Positions 34,272 to 42,671 of a DNA stretch of 58,772 nt are shown here, piece after piece; the first letter of the stretch is position 1; the number at the start of each line of letters is the position of its first letter. Below the pieces are notes generated by a model, which saw only the letters and a program-made list of their open reading frames with translations, was not told the DNA's origin and searched no databases. Source of the DNA: Candidatus Aminicenantota bacterium (lineage in GTDB: Bacteria > Acidobacteriota > Aminicenantia > Aminicenantales > UBA4085). The stretch lies in assembly GCA_026393895.1 (NCBI GenBank), contig JAPKZG010000073.1, positions 1-58,772 on the forward strand. Direction: 5' to 3'. The position numbers were made by a program, and so were the translations under genes.

Positions 34272-34490
34272 CGCGCTTCTTAGGCAGACCTCGGATCATA
34301 TCTTATCACAGGGATGAAAGGCCGCCATCGTCCGGCCGGATGAAACGGAGGGTGATATTCGGCGGCGATTCTCACTCCTAAGGGGGATATTTCAAGGCGC
34401 GGAGGATGAGGCGGCCGAAAAAGGCAGGAATTCCGGACATCTTCCCGAGAAAACGACGCCCGGAATAGTCTCCAATACGGTCTCCGGCTG

Positions 34491-36218
34491 TTACGCGCCG
34501 ATCGCCCCTTCACCGTCGATCGTCCTTTCGACGTAAAGATAGCGTTTGATTTTCTGGGTCGGCGTTTTCTCGAACGGCTCGGTTTGTTCGATGACCCGGC
34601 TCAGCCGGGAAAACGAGGAAACGCCTTCGTTGACCCTCGCTTTGATGTCCTCGAGGATTTTATGGATATGGTCGCGGATTTGAACCGCACTCCATTTTTT
34701 TTCGGTGAAAAACGCGTCCAGGGCTTCGTAGTTCAGGTGGATCCGGGCCACCAACCGTCCTTGTTGTTCAAAAACCAGCGATTCCTGGACGGAATCGGCC
34801 CGGTTGATCACCGACTCGATGATCTCGGGATAGATGTTTTCCCCGCTCGGTCCGATGATCACGTTTTTCGACCGGCCCTTGATGAAGAGATACCCGTCCG
34901 CGTCCAGGCAGCCGAGGTCGCCGGTTTTCAGCCAGCCGTCGTCGGAGAGGATTTCGGCGGTTTTTTCCGGGTCCTTGTAATACCCTTTCATGACCATCGG
35001 GCCGCGGAGAAGGATCTCTCCCACCCCCGTCCCGGGGTCGGAGTCGGCGATCCGGATTTCAACCCCGTCGAGAGCCCGGCCGGCGGAATGCGCCCGGGTT
35101 TCGAACGGTTTCGTCCCGGTGACCAGCGGCGAGGTCTCGGTCAGCCCGTAGCCGATGCAATAAGGGAACCCGGCCTCGATCAGAAAATCCTCGACGTCGG
35201 GGGCCAGGCCCGCCCCGCCGATGCAAAACATCTTCAACTCTCCGCCGAAGGCCTGCCGGATTTTCGCCCCGGCCTTATGGTAGATCATCCTCCGGAGGAC
35301 GGGGACCAGACTCGCCAACCGGATCAGGGCTTTGCCCCGGAGGGCGGGGAAGACCTTGGCCCGGATCATTTTTTCGATGATCAGCGGGACCGACAGGACG
35401 GACGTCGGCTTGACCGCCTCCAGGGCGGGAAGCAACACCGCGGCCGTCGGCGGCTTATGAAGGTAATAAACCGCCGATCCCTGCATCAGGGTCGTGATCA
35501 GCCCGAGGGTGCATTCGTAAACATGGGCCAGCGGAAGAAGCGACAGGAAGCGGTCCTCGCACGTCACGTCGACGAGCCGCGTCGTGGCGACCGCGTCGCT
35601 GACGAGGTTGCGATGAGTCAGCATGACGCCCTTGGAATGGCCGGTCGTCCCCGACGTATAGATGATCGAGGCGAGGTCATCCTCCCGGACACGGGAGGAA
35701 ATTTTTCCGAACCACTTCAGGGCCATCGTCTTGATTTTACGGAGTTCATGGCTCCCTTCGGCGATCAACCGGCGGAGCTTGTCCTTGCTGGTGTTCGGTT
35801 TGATCTCGGAAAAATCATCGATCAGGATCCGCGTTTCGAGATGGTCGAACTCCGCGTCGTCGATCTTGCCGTAGAGCTTCTCGGAGACGAAGACGGCCTT
35901 GGACTCGGAATGGCGGAGGACATGATGGATTTCCGTCGGGTGGAAATCCGTCAGGACCGGGATGGCGACGGCGCCCATGGAGGTTATGGCCAGGAAAGCG
36001 ACTCCCCAATGGGGTCCGTTTTCGCTTAAAATGGCGACCCGATCGCCATGGACGATCCCCCGGTCGGCCAGGAAGGCCGAGATTTGATCGATCTTATCCT
36101 TCAGCTGCCGGTAGCTCAGGACGGGTTCGTCGTAAAACCCGAGGGATTTCCGGTTTTCGTAAAGTTCCGCGCTCCGGTTGATGATGTCCGGAATGGTTAA
36201 ATCAGGCATTTTTTCCAT
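34491..36218 (-). CDS. Long-chain acyl-CoA synthetase (AMP-forming)
   Basis: The ANL-family P-loop motif IIYTSGTTGHSKGVMLTHRN, the YGLTETSP motif and the C-terminal TGDLGCLDADGYLFIKGRSKNVI hinge with GENIYPEIIE are all intact. It activates fatty acids with ATP and CoA. At 575 residues it fits the long-chain type (AMP-binding, FadD15-like). The ATG at 36218 has GAGGG about 9 bp upstream; longer in-frame extensions to 36365 lack support. It has its own weak promoter and stands apart from its neighbours. Confidence 0.92.
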   Translation of the reverse strand: MEKMPDLTIPDIINRSAELYENRKSLGFYDEPVLSYRQLKDKIDQISAFLADRGIVHGDRVAILSENGPHWGVAFLAITSMGAVAIPVLTDFHPTEIHHVLRHSESKAVFVSEKLYGKIDDAEFDHLETRILIDDFSEIKPNTSKDKLRRLIAEGSHELRKIKTMALKWFGKISSRVREDDLASIIYTSGTTGHSKGVMLTHRNLVSDAVATTRLVDVTCEDRFLSLLPLAHVYECTLGLITTLMQGSAVYYLHKPPTAAVLLPALEAVKPTSVLSVPLIIEKMIRAKVFPALRGKALIRLASLVPVLRRMIYHKAGAKIRQAFGGELKMFCIGGAGLAPDVEDFLIEAGFPYCIGYGLTETSPLVTGTKPFETRAHSAGRALDGVEIRIADSDPGTGVGEILLRGPMVMKGYYKDPEKTAEILSDDGWLKTGDLGCLDADGYLFIKGRSKNVIIGPSGENIYPEIIESVINRADSVQESLVFEQQGRLVARIHLNYEALDAFFTEKKWSAVQIRDHIHKILEDIKARVNEGVSSFSRLSRVIEQTEPFEKTPTQKIKRYLYVERTIDGEGAIGA

Positions 36219-36271
36219 TAAAACATCCCTCAACTGCCGGCCGTCCAGGCGGCAAAAAATTTCTCGGGAGC

Positions 36272-36299
36272 ATTTTATCCCATCCCCGGCCGAAAACAA
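36272..36299 (-). promoter_or_regulatory. Possible promoter of the acyl-CoA synthetase gene
   Basis: On the minus strand, TTGTTT (36294-36299), a 16-bp spacer and TAAAAT (36272-36277), placing initiation about 45 bp upstream of the ATG. Confidence 0.4.
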
Positions 36300-36321
36300 A
36301 GGAGAAATCCGGCGCGACGGG

Positions 36322-36954
36322 TTACCGGAATGACGGTTGGGCCCTTCCCGGCCTCTTCGGGCCATGGCAGGGCGCGCAGTCGATCGGCAGATGGGAATGG
36401 GGTCTCGAGCGAAAGATATCCATATCTACATCGGAGAAGGGAACGCCGAGGAGAACCGAGGCCAGGTCTTCCTCCAGCGTGTATTCGGGCGATTCCACGA
36501 TCCGGCCTTTTTCCTTTCCGTCCACCCAGACGATGAACATCGGGACTTTGTCCACGCCGTAAGCACGGAGCGCTTCCGCCGGATCTTTTAAATTCCTGGA
36601 CACGCCGATCCATTCGATTTCGATAGCCGGATTGAACGCCATTTCGATCGTCTTGATGAAAGCCGCGACCGGAGCTTTACCGTTTGCATCCCATGTTCCT
36701 AGAAAAACCTTGATCCGGGCGGATTTCGCGAAATCATGGATGCCGTCGATCGCCCTGAAGTTCGGTTCATAAGCCTGGGCCGCGCGCGCCAGATCGGGAA
36801 GGGCTTCCAGGATCCGGTCCATCTCCAAGGGACCGGTCAAAACGACCTCCGTCGGCGAGGGGGAAGCCGCGGTCAGGGCGGCCATCGCCGTGGCGATAAA
36901 AACGCCGGCCCACCGGCGGGGAGACTTCCTGAAATTCGTCATATTCCGTCGCAT
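36322..36954 (-). CDS. Thioredoxin-fold exported protein with C-terminal c-type heme motif
   Basis: A signal peptide (WAGVFIATAMAALTAASPSP) precedes a thioredoxin-like domain recognisable by IKVFLGTWDANGKAPVAAFIK and a cis-proline-type GVDKVPMFIVWVDGKEKGRI. The redox CxxC expected after TW is replaced by DANG, so it cannot act as a thiol oxidoreductase. The C-terminus carries CAPCH, a covalent heme c attachment motif, making this a one-heme periplasmic protein. Starts at 36954 or 36942 are possible; the former lies 10 bases after a -10 box. It may receive electrons or bind heme for a partner; the metal transporter-like gene next to it is a candidate. Confidence 0.72.
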   Translation of the reverse strand: MRRNMTNFRKSPRRWAGVFIATAMAALTAASPSPTEVVLTGPLEMDRILEALPDLARAAQAYEPNFRAIDGIHDFAKSARIKVFLGTWDANGKAPVAAFIKTIEMAFNPAIEIEWIGVSRNLKDPAEALRAYGVDKVPMFIVWVDGKEKGRIVESPEYTLEEDLASVLLGVPFSDVDMDIFRSRPHSHLPIDCAPCHGPKRPGRAQPSFR

Positions 36955-36964
36955 TTCTCCGGCC

Positions 36965-36993
36965 AGTCTAAACAATGGAACTTCCGAAGTCAA
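36965..36993 (-). promoter_or_regulatory. Promoter of the thioredoxin/heme gene, near-leaderless
   Basis: On the minus strand, TTGACT (36988-36993), a 17-bp spacer and TAGACT (36965-36970). Transcription would start within a few bases of the ATG at 36954. Confidence 0.6.
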
Positions 36994-37017
36994 AACCCGG
37001 GGGGGGCGCCGGCGGTC

Positions 37018-37743
37018 TTATAGATCCAGGAAAACCATGCCGAGACCGCAAGCGAGGATCGTGAAGCCCGCGACGGCGTGCATATAGCGCTCGAGAAATT
37101 TCATCGGAAGCCATTTCAAGCCCGCGGCCGGAAGGAGGACCATCGCCTCCATGGTCGCGATCGTCGTCAGGCTGAAGACCACGGCCACGAAGACGACACC
37201 GCCGGTGCTCTGTCGGGCCGCCGGGAACATCAGCAACGGGATCAGGGGCTCGCAGGGTCCGAAGACGAAAATCGTGAAGAGAATCCATGGGGTCAGGTTC
37301 ACGGGTTTCGGGCCGGCGTGATCATGTTCGGCCCGAACCTCGACCGGCCCCAAAACGGAAGGATGGTCCGCGTGGACGCTTCCATCGGCGTGGACATGGA
37401 CGTGGTGATGACCCCGGTTTCTCAATCCCCGGCTCAATCCCCAGAGGAAATACGCCAGGCCAAACAGGATGAACAGCCAGGCCGCCACGTCTCCGCGGAC
37501 GCCTTCGAAAATCTCCAACTTGGCCACGCCCAAACCGAAGGCGATGCCGATCGCGCCGATGAGAATGGAACTGCCGACATGGCCCAGGCCGCAGAGGGCG
37601 GTGACGGCCAGTGTTTTGCCCGTGGACCAATTCCGGGCCTTGGACATGACGATGAACGGGAGGTAATGATCGGGACCGGCCACGGTGTGGAGAAAGCCGA
37701 GGGTGGCGGCGGTGGAGACGAGGGCGATCAATTCCGGGGTCAC
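37018..37743 (-). CDS. NicO/UreH/RcnA-like membrane metal transporter
   Basis: About six membrane helices with a HTVAGPDHYLPF motif in helix 1-2, similar to the H-x4-DH motif of nickel/cobalt permeases, and a partner GHVGSS motif. A histidine-rich loop (HHHVHVHADGSVHADH) between helices 3 and 4 should bind divalent metal. The second half has FGPCEPLIPLLMFPA. The size (241 residues from GTG 37743) suits UreH/RcnA-like proteins. The GTG at 37743 is chosen because the upstream GTG at 37761 would precede the transcription start. Direction of transport and the metal are not determined; a cytochrome-assembly (DsbD/SafE-like) role is an alternative. Confidence 0.72.
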   Translation of the reverse strand: MTPELIALVSTAATLGFLHTVAGPDHYLPFIVMSKARNWSTGKTLAVTALCGLGHVGSSILIGAIGIAFGLGVAKLEIFEGVRGDVAAWLFILFGLAYFLWGLSRGLRNRGHHHVHVHADGSVHADHPSVLGPVEVRAEHDHAGPKPVNLTPWILFTIFVFGPCEPLIPLLMFPAARQSTGGVVFVAVVFSLTTIATMEAMVLLPAAGLKWLPMKFLERYMHAVAGFTILACGLGMVFLDL

Positions 37744-37763
37744 GGCTAATCTCGATAGCACGA

Positions 37764-37793
37764 ATTATAGCATTCGTGTTACGAAAAAGGCAA
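37764..37793 (-). promoter_or_regulatory. Promoter of the NicO-like gene
   Basis: On the minus strand, TTGCCT (37788-37793), an 18-bp spacer and a perfect TATAAT (37764-37769), with initiation expected near 37757, leaving about 14 nt before the GTG. Confidence 0.6.
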
Positions 37794-37799
37794 GAGGAG

Positions 37800-38915
37800 T
37801 TAAGGGAGTCCCCGGAATTCTTCCCGGCGGACGGTCGCCTTGGCGATCCGCGAAGCGACGGGGTTTACGCCGATGCCTGGCCCGTCGGGAACCCGGATCG
37901 TTCCCGGCCCGCTCAATTCGATGAACGGGTCGATGATGTCCTCCCGGTAATACCGTCGGCTGGCCGAAAGGTCGTGTGGCAGGGAGAAATTCGGGAGCGA
38001 GGCGAGATGGAGGTTATGGGCCCGGCCGATCCCGGATTCGAGCATCCCGCCGCACCAGACCGGAAGACCGGACTCCCGGCAGAGGTCGTGGATCGCCATG
38101 GATTCGACGATCCCGCCGACCCGGCCGACCTTAATGTTGACGATCCGGCAGCTGCCCATTTCGATCGCGGCCCTGACCGTGTCGAGGGAAAGAACGCTCT
38201 CGTCCAGGCAGAGCGGCGTCTTCAATTTTTTTTGAAGCTTGGCGTGGTCCCAAAGATCGTACGGGGCGAACGGTTGTTCGATGAGCAGGAGGCGGAAATC
38301 GTCCAGGGCGATAAGGGCCTCCATATCCTTGAGCGAGTACGCGCCGTTGGCGTCGACCTGGAGCATGATATCGGGATAACGGTCCCGCACCGCCCGGCAG
38401 GCGGCCACATCCCACCCGGGCTTGATCTTGATCTTGATCCGGCGATATCCCTGGTCCAGGTACGCCCCGACCCGGGCGACCAAGTCGGGGAGGGAATCCT
38501 CGATTCCGCAGCTGACGCCGGCCTCGATTTCCGCCCGCGTCCCGCCGTAGAGTTGCGAAAGGGGCAGGCCGGCCGCTTTGGCTTTGAGATCCCAGAGGGC
38601 GAGTTCCAGCCCGGCCTTGGCCATCCGGTTGCCCCGGTAAACCGAAGCCGCCCGGTAAAATTCCTCCGGACCGGTGATCTTCTTTTCGAACAGGAGAGGA
38701 ACGAGGAAATCCCTCATGATGTGCCAGGATGTTTCGGTCGTCTCGCCGCTGTACAGCGGCCGTTCCTCGGCCACGCACTCGCCCCAGCCGACAAGACCAT
38801 CCGCCTCGACCCGGACCAGGATAAACGTCCGGTCATACGCCCGGCCGAAACTCGTTTCGAAAAAATGAACGTAGGGCAGGCGGAGCAGGGACAATTCAAT
38901 GCGGTCGATTTTCAT
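37800..38915 (-). CDS. N-succinylamino acid racemase / o-succinylbenzoate synthase (enolase superfamily)
   Basis: A 371-residue muconate-lactonizing subgroup enzyme. The KxK catalytic motif is RIKIKIKPGWD, metal ligands sit in VDANGAY, IEQPF and LDES, and the second catalytic Lys is in NIKVGRVGG. The KPG sequence points to the NSAR/OSBS branch rather than dipeptide epimerases. No other menaquinone genes are near, and it overlaps a GNAT acyltransferase gene. That pairing is known from the pathway that converts D- to L-amino acids through N-succinyl forms. The racemase role is favoured, but an OSBS role in menaquinone synthesis cannot be excluded. Confidence 0.85.
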   Translation of the reverse strand: MKIDRIELSLLRLPYVHFFETSFGRAYDRTFILVRVEADGLVGWGECVAEERPLYSGETTETSWHIMRDFLVPLLFEKKITGPEEFYRAASVYRGNRMAKAGLELALWDLKAKAAGLPLSQLYGGTRAEIEAGVSCGIEDSLPDLVARVGAYLDQGYRRIKIKIKPGWDVAACRAVRDRYPDIMLQVDANGAYSLKDMEALIALDDFRLLLIEQPFAPYDLWDHAKLQKKLKTPLCLDESVLSLDTVRAAIEMGSCRIVNIKVGRVGGIVESMAIHDLCRESGLPVWCGGMLESGIGRAHNLHLASLPNFSLPHDLSASRRYYREDIIDPFIELSGPGTIRVPDGPGIGVNPVASRIAKATVRREEFRGLP

Positions 38916-39810
38916 GTATGCTCCTCCCCGGCCGAGCGGCCGTTACCGGCGGGCGGCGCGCTTTAAAACACTTTAAAACATAGTAACAGCGGTCGCCGGA
39001 GATGAAATCATCGAGCCGGTAGCCCCGTTTGAAATAGGCCTCGAACACCCGGCGCGCGGCTGTCTGCCAGGAGGCGATGAGGCCGGTTCCCATGGGCAGG
39101 TCCTTGATTTTTTTCGGGACTTCGACGAGGACGCGGGGCGTCGTGAGCCGGAGGTTCGGCCGGCCGGGACCGATCGCCGGTTCGAGGCCGCTCGAATCCC
39201 GTTCGAGCGCTTTCGGGATTTTTCCGGCATCGGCAAGCGGCGAGGACCCCTTTGCCCGCGCTTTCACCCTCGCCGATTTGATCCACCACTCCACGAGAAG
39301 CCGGTCGCTCGGGACCCTTTCCTCGAGGGAAAGCGTGGGTGTTTCCCCGTAAAAATTCCGGAGATACCGGCGCCCGACGACGCCCAGGACATGAAGGTTG
39401 AGGTTGGCGTTTCGGGCCTGCATGGGATCATAGGTCCAGGTGATGAGTTCGAGCCCCCGTTTCAGGGCTTCGTCCCGCTGGGCCCATTTCAGGGCCTTGC
39501 CCAACCCCAATCCCTGGATTTCGGGAAGAACGGCCAGGTGATGGGAATGATGGCCCCGGACTTTTCCGAAATCCGCCGGGAACGAATACACGTAGCCCGC
39601 AAGCCGGCCGTCGACGAAAGCGCCCAAAACGATCGCCCCGGTGTGAACGGCGATCCTAAAAAAATGGACCGGGATCAAATCCAGGTCCAGGTGGCCCCAG
39701 ACCCGGCGCTGGATGAAGACGCAGCCTTCCAAATCCTCCAGCGAGGTCAGTGGCCGGATGCGAACATCAGGCTTTGAGTTTGATTTTCTTGCGTTCGGCG
39801 ATTTTTTCAT
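38896..39810 (-). CDS. GNAT-family N-acyltransferase
   Basis: The GNAT fold shows VLGAFVDGRLAGYVYSF, then HHLAVLPEIQGLGLGKALKWAQRDEA, the acyl-CoA-binding Q/RxxGxG/A loop. About 304 residues with a long C-terminal part resemble the acyltransferases that sit beside NSAR genes and succinylate D-amino acids. The start overlaps the GT4 gene by 44 bp and the end overlaps the racemase gene by 20 bp, so all are co-translated. Substrate is inferred from the neighbour. The tail (ARRPPVTAARPGRS) is basic. Confidence 0.8.
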   Translation of the reverse strand: MKKSPNARKSNSKPDVRIRPLTSLEDLEGCVFIQRRVWGHLDLDLIPVHFFRIAVHTGAIVLGAFVDGRLAGYVYSFPADFGKVRGHHSHHLAVLPEIQGLGLGKALKWAQRDEALKRGLELITWTYDPMQARNANLNLHVLGVVGRRYLRNFYGETPTLSLEERVPSDRLLVEWWIKSARVKARAKGSSPLADAGKIPKALERDSSGLEPAIGPGRPNLRLTTPRVLVEVPKKIKDLPMGTGLIASWQTAARRVFEAYFKRGYRLDDFISGDRCYYVLKCFKARRPPVTAARPGRSIHENRPH

Positions 39811-40876
39811 AGAGGTCCACGATTCGAAAAACCATCGCCTCGGCCGAGAACTTCCGGCGAACGACTTCGAAGCCCCGGTTGCCGAGCCGTTCGGCGAGCG
39901 CCCGGTCCGTGTAGAGCCCGAAAATCGCCTTGGCCAATTCCTCGGGATGGCCGGGCGGAATCAGAAGGCCCGTTTCCCCGTCGGCGACGACTTCCGGAAG
40001 GCCGCCGACCCGCGTCGCCACGACCGGCAGGCGCGCCGCCATCGCGTCCATGATCGATGTGCCCAATCCCTCCGCGTCCGACGTCAGGACGAAGGCGTCG
40101 AGGGAGGCCAGAAGTCGCGGCACGTCATCGCGGAAACCGAGAAAAAAAACCAGGTCGCCGACTCCCAGCCCGCGGGCCTGTTCGGCCAGCTCGAGCTCGA
40201 GCGCACCGCCGCCGATGATGATGATTTTAATTTTAGAAAGGTGGGATTTAAGGAATTTGGCCGCCTCGATCAAAGTCCGATGCCCCTTGCCGTCGACAAG
40301 ATGGGCGACGATTCCGACCAGGAAACTGTCCGGAGAGAAGCCGAATTCGCGGCGGAGAAAGTCCTTGTCGCTGTTCTCCGCGAAGGGCCCGAGGTCGATC
40401 CCCGAGGGGATGACTTCGATCCGGTCGGCCGGAACGCCGCCTTTCTCGAGGACTTCGCGGACGCGCTGGGAAACGGCGATGACCGCGTCGACGTCGGCGT
40501 ATTTGTTCCGGGAGATCGGATTCGCCTTGAGAGGAAATTCCGCTCTTCGGGTCACGATCCGGATCGGAACGTTCGCCCGGCGGGCGGCCCGGCCGCCGAC
40601 ACCGGCCGCGCGGTCGTCGTGGAAGTGAGCCAGGACGCAGGATTCCCGGCGCATGGCCCGGCCGATTTTCCAGCCGGCCCGGAGATGGGCGTCGGTCTTG
40701 ATTTCCACGGGAAGGACCCGAAGATTCGCCGCTTTCGCCTTATCCTGGAGCGGGCTTCCGGGCTGAACCACGAGGGTCGCCGGATATCCGCACCCGGCGA
40801 GCTCCCTTGTCAGCAAGAACGCCTGGCGCTGGCCGCTGCGCCATTCCCGGCCTGCATCAATCTGGAAAAGGCTCAA
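39767..40876 (-). CDS. Glycosyltransferase family 4 (GT-B)
   Basis: A 369-residue cytoplasmic GT-B enzyme. The donor-binding half shows VIPSGIDLGPF, VGIVAHLVDGKGHRTLI, FLGFRDDVPRLLASLDAFVLTSDAEGLGTSIMDAMA and ATRVGGLPEVV, with the E-x7-E type retaining motif. The N-terminal half holds HFHDDRAAG and TRRAEFPL, as in LPS core or capsule transferases. It lies between a WaaE-like GT2 and the GNAT gene in one overlapping operon. It probably adds a sugar to a lipid or surface glycan; the substrate is unknown. Confidence 0.9.
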   Translation of the reverse strand: MSLFQIDAGREWRSGQRQAFLLTRELAGCGYPATLVVQPGSPLQDKAKAANLRVLPVEIKTDAHLRAGWKIGRAMRRESCVLAHFHDDRAAGVGGRAARRANVPIRIVTRRAEFPLKANPISRNKYADVDAVIAVSQRVREVLEKGGVPADRIEVIPSGIDLGPFAENSDKDFLRREFGFSPDSFLVGIVAHLVDGKGHRTLIEAAKFLKSHLSKIKIIIIGGGALELELAEQARGLGVGDLVFFLGFRDDVPRLLASLDAFVLTSDAEGLGTSIMDAMAARLPVVATRVGGLPEVVADGETGLLIPPGHPEELAKAIFGLYTDRALAERLGNRGFEVVRRKFSAEAMVFRIVDLYEKIAERKKIKLKA

Positions 40877-41630
40877 TCCGCTCTCCTTTTTTCCAGATTT
40901 CGCGGAGCTTGGCGTACCGGACGAAAATCCCGTACCCGTTAAGGACGGCGATGACGAGTCCGGCGAATCCGTCCAGGAACCCGCGCCGGAGGATGTAGGA
41001 TTTGATGAACCGGCCCGGCGGGATCAAGAGCAGATGGTGAAGGCGGCATTTTTTCCGCTGGGCGTACAGCTTCTGGGCGCCCAGGTCGGAGAAGTTATTA
41101 ATCCGGGCCAGGTGGTCGGCGATGTTGCGGTAGGTGAAATGAAGGATGTCGCCCTCAAGCCTGCGGATCTCGCCGTCGACGACAAGATCCTCATGGACAT
41201 AGGCTCCTTCCCAGCGAGCCCGGTCCTTGCGAAAGAGGCGGACTTTCCGGTCGGGATACCACCCGGAATGCTTGATCCAGCGGCCGAGGTAATAAACCCG
41301 CCGGGGCATCGAAAACCCCGAACAGGCCGGCTCCGCCTGGCCGAGCGCTTTGATTTCCTCGCTCAATTCCGGGGACAACCGCTCGTCGGCGTCGAGCGAA
41401 AGAATCCAAAGGTGCGAGGCCAGGGCGTCAGCGTAATTCTTCTGGTCGGAATAATTCGTCCATTTCCGTTCGAAGACCTTCGGCGTGAAGCGCCGGGCGA
41501 TTTTGACGGTCAGGTCCGTCGAAAAACTGTCGACGACGACGATTTCGGAGACGACCCCTTCCAGGCTCCGGAGGGCGGCTTCGATGTTCGCCTCTTCGTT
41601 GTAGGTGATCAGTACCGCCGAGATCTTCAC
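40857..41630 (-). CDS. Glycosyltransferase family 2, WaaE/KdtX-like
   Basis: A GT-A enzyme with SAVLITYNEEANIEAAL, EIVVVDSFSTD, the DADE metal site (WILSLDADERLSPEL) and the family's characteristic KVRLFRKDRARWEGAYVHE and FTYRNIADHLARINNFSDLGA. This subfamily adds glucose to the inner core of lipopolysaccharide in enterobacteria. The start is a GTG with no ribosome binding site, 6 bases after the -10 box, pointing to a leaderless transcript. It is first in a four-gene operon of overlapping genes (GT2, GT4, GNAT, NSAR). Confidence 0.9.
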   Translation of the reverse strand: MKISAVLITYNEEANIEAALRSLEGVVSEIVVVDSFSTDLTVKIARRFTPKVFERKWTNYSDQKNYADALASHLWILSLDADERLSPELSEEIKALGQAEPACSGFSMPRRVYYLGRWIKHSGWYPDRKVRLFRKDRARWEGAYVHEDLVVDGEIRRLEGDILHFTYRNIADHLARINNFSDLGAQKLYAQRKKCRLHHLLLIPPGRFIKSYILRRGFLDGFAGLVIAVLNGYGIFVRYAKLREIWKKGERIEPFPD

Positions 41631-41636
41631 GTCTGA

Positions 41637-41665
41637 ATCTTAACACAGCCCCGAAGGGGGCTCAA
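41637..41665 (-). promoter_or_regulatory. Promoter of the GT2-GT4-GNAT-NSAR operon, leaderless
   Basis: On the minus strand, TTGAGC (41660-41665), a 17-bp spacer and TAAGAT (41637-41642), then 6 bases to the GTG at 41630. No Shine-Dalgarno sequence. Confidence 0.65.
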
Positions 41666-41698
41666 GAACGGCGCCGTTTGTGGTAGGATGAGGCCGGA

Positions 41699-42550
41699 AT
41701 GTCGAAGCCCGAAGAAGCGGTTTTTCTTTCGGTCGTCATCCCCGCCTATAACGAGGAGGCCCGCCTGGGCGACACCCTGCGCGCGATCCGGGCGTTTCTC
41801 GAATCGCGGATCGATCCTTCCGGAATCGTCATGGACGGTTCCCTTCCCTTCATCGGGGACTTTTCCCGAATCGTCGTCACCGACGATGCGGGCTCGCCCT
41901 CCACGTTGTCCGCGCGGAGGACCGAAATCATCGTCGTTGATGACGGCTCCACCGACCGGACGGCCGAAATCGCCGCCGAAGAGCTCCGGGGCCGCCCGAA
42001 CGACCGGATTCTGCGCCGGGCGGAGAACCGCGGCAAGGGATTCGCCGTCCGGGAAGGGATGCTCGCCTCCCTCGGGCAATTGATCCTCTTCTCCGACGCC
42101 GACCTTTCCACGCCGATTGCGGAATTCGAGAAAATGTTTTCCGGGATCAAGGCCGGAAACGACATTGTCATCGGCTCCCGGGCCCTGGCCGGATCGGACA
42201 TCCAACGCCGCCAGACCCCCCTTCGCGAAGGGATGGGGAAAATGTTCAACGTCCTGGTCCGGAGCTTCGTCCTCGAGGGAATCCGGGACACCCAATGCGG
42301 CTTCAAGCTCTTCCGGCGGGCGGCCGCTCTCGACATCTTTTCCCGCCTCCGGACGGGAGGCTTCTGTTTCGACGTCGAAGCCCTCTTCGTGGCCCGCCGC
42401 CTGGGTTACTCAATCGGGCAGGTGCCGGTCGTTTGGCGCAACTACCCTCCGAGCAAAGTCCGGCTTTTCCGTTCGTCGGCCGGGATGATTCGCGACCTTA
42501 TGCGGATCAAACGCCTCCATCGGGATTTAAAACCCAAGGAAAGAAAATGA
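41699..42550 (+). CDS. Dolichyl-phosphate beta-glucosyltransferase-like GT2
   Basis: GT-A motifs are SVVIPAYNEEARLGDTL, IIVVDDGSTDRT, FSDADLSTPI and the acceptor-side DTQCGFKLFRR with GFCFDVE. These are shared by polyprenyl-phosphate glucosyltransferases and bacterial homologues that charge undecaprenyl phosphate with a sugar for membrane GT-C enzymes. An insertion of about 25 residues (IDPSGIVMDGSLPFIGDF) precedes the DDGS motif. A GAGG site lies 6 bp before the ATG. It is divergent from the WaaE-like operon. Its lipid-linked sugar might feed the GT-C-like proteins encoded further right. Confidence 0.88.
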   Translation: MSKPEEAVFLSVVIPAYNEEARLGDTLRAIRAFLESRIDPSGIVMDGSLPFIGDFSRIVVTDDAGSPSTLSARRTEIIVVDDGSTDRTAEIAAEELRGRPNDRILRRAENRGKGFAVREGMLASLGQLILFSDADLSTPIAEFEKMFSGIKAGNDIVIGSRALAGSDIQRRQTPLREGMGKMFNVLVRSFVLEGIRDTQCGFKLFRRAAALDIFSRLRTGGFCFDVEALFVARRLGYSIGQVPVVWRNYPPSKVRLFRSSAGMIRDLMRIKRLHRDLKPKERK

Positions 42551-42671
42551 CAACCGCTCGCTTGGGGAATCTCTGTCTTGACCGTCCGCAGGTTCGGCGG
42601 CGGGGCGGTTGAAGGGACGGCGGCGGGCGCCGAACGCCGACACCGCCTGAAATCGCGGCAAACGGACGAGA

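Noticed and set aside
37800-38915. Menaquinone operon (menC)
   Set aside because: No other men genes are near, and the adjoining GNAT gene fits the NSAR pathway better; OSBS activity remains possible.
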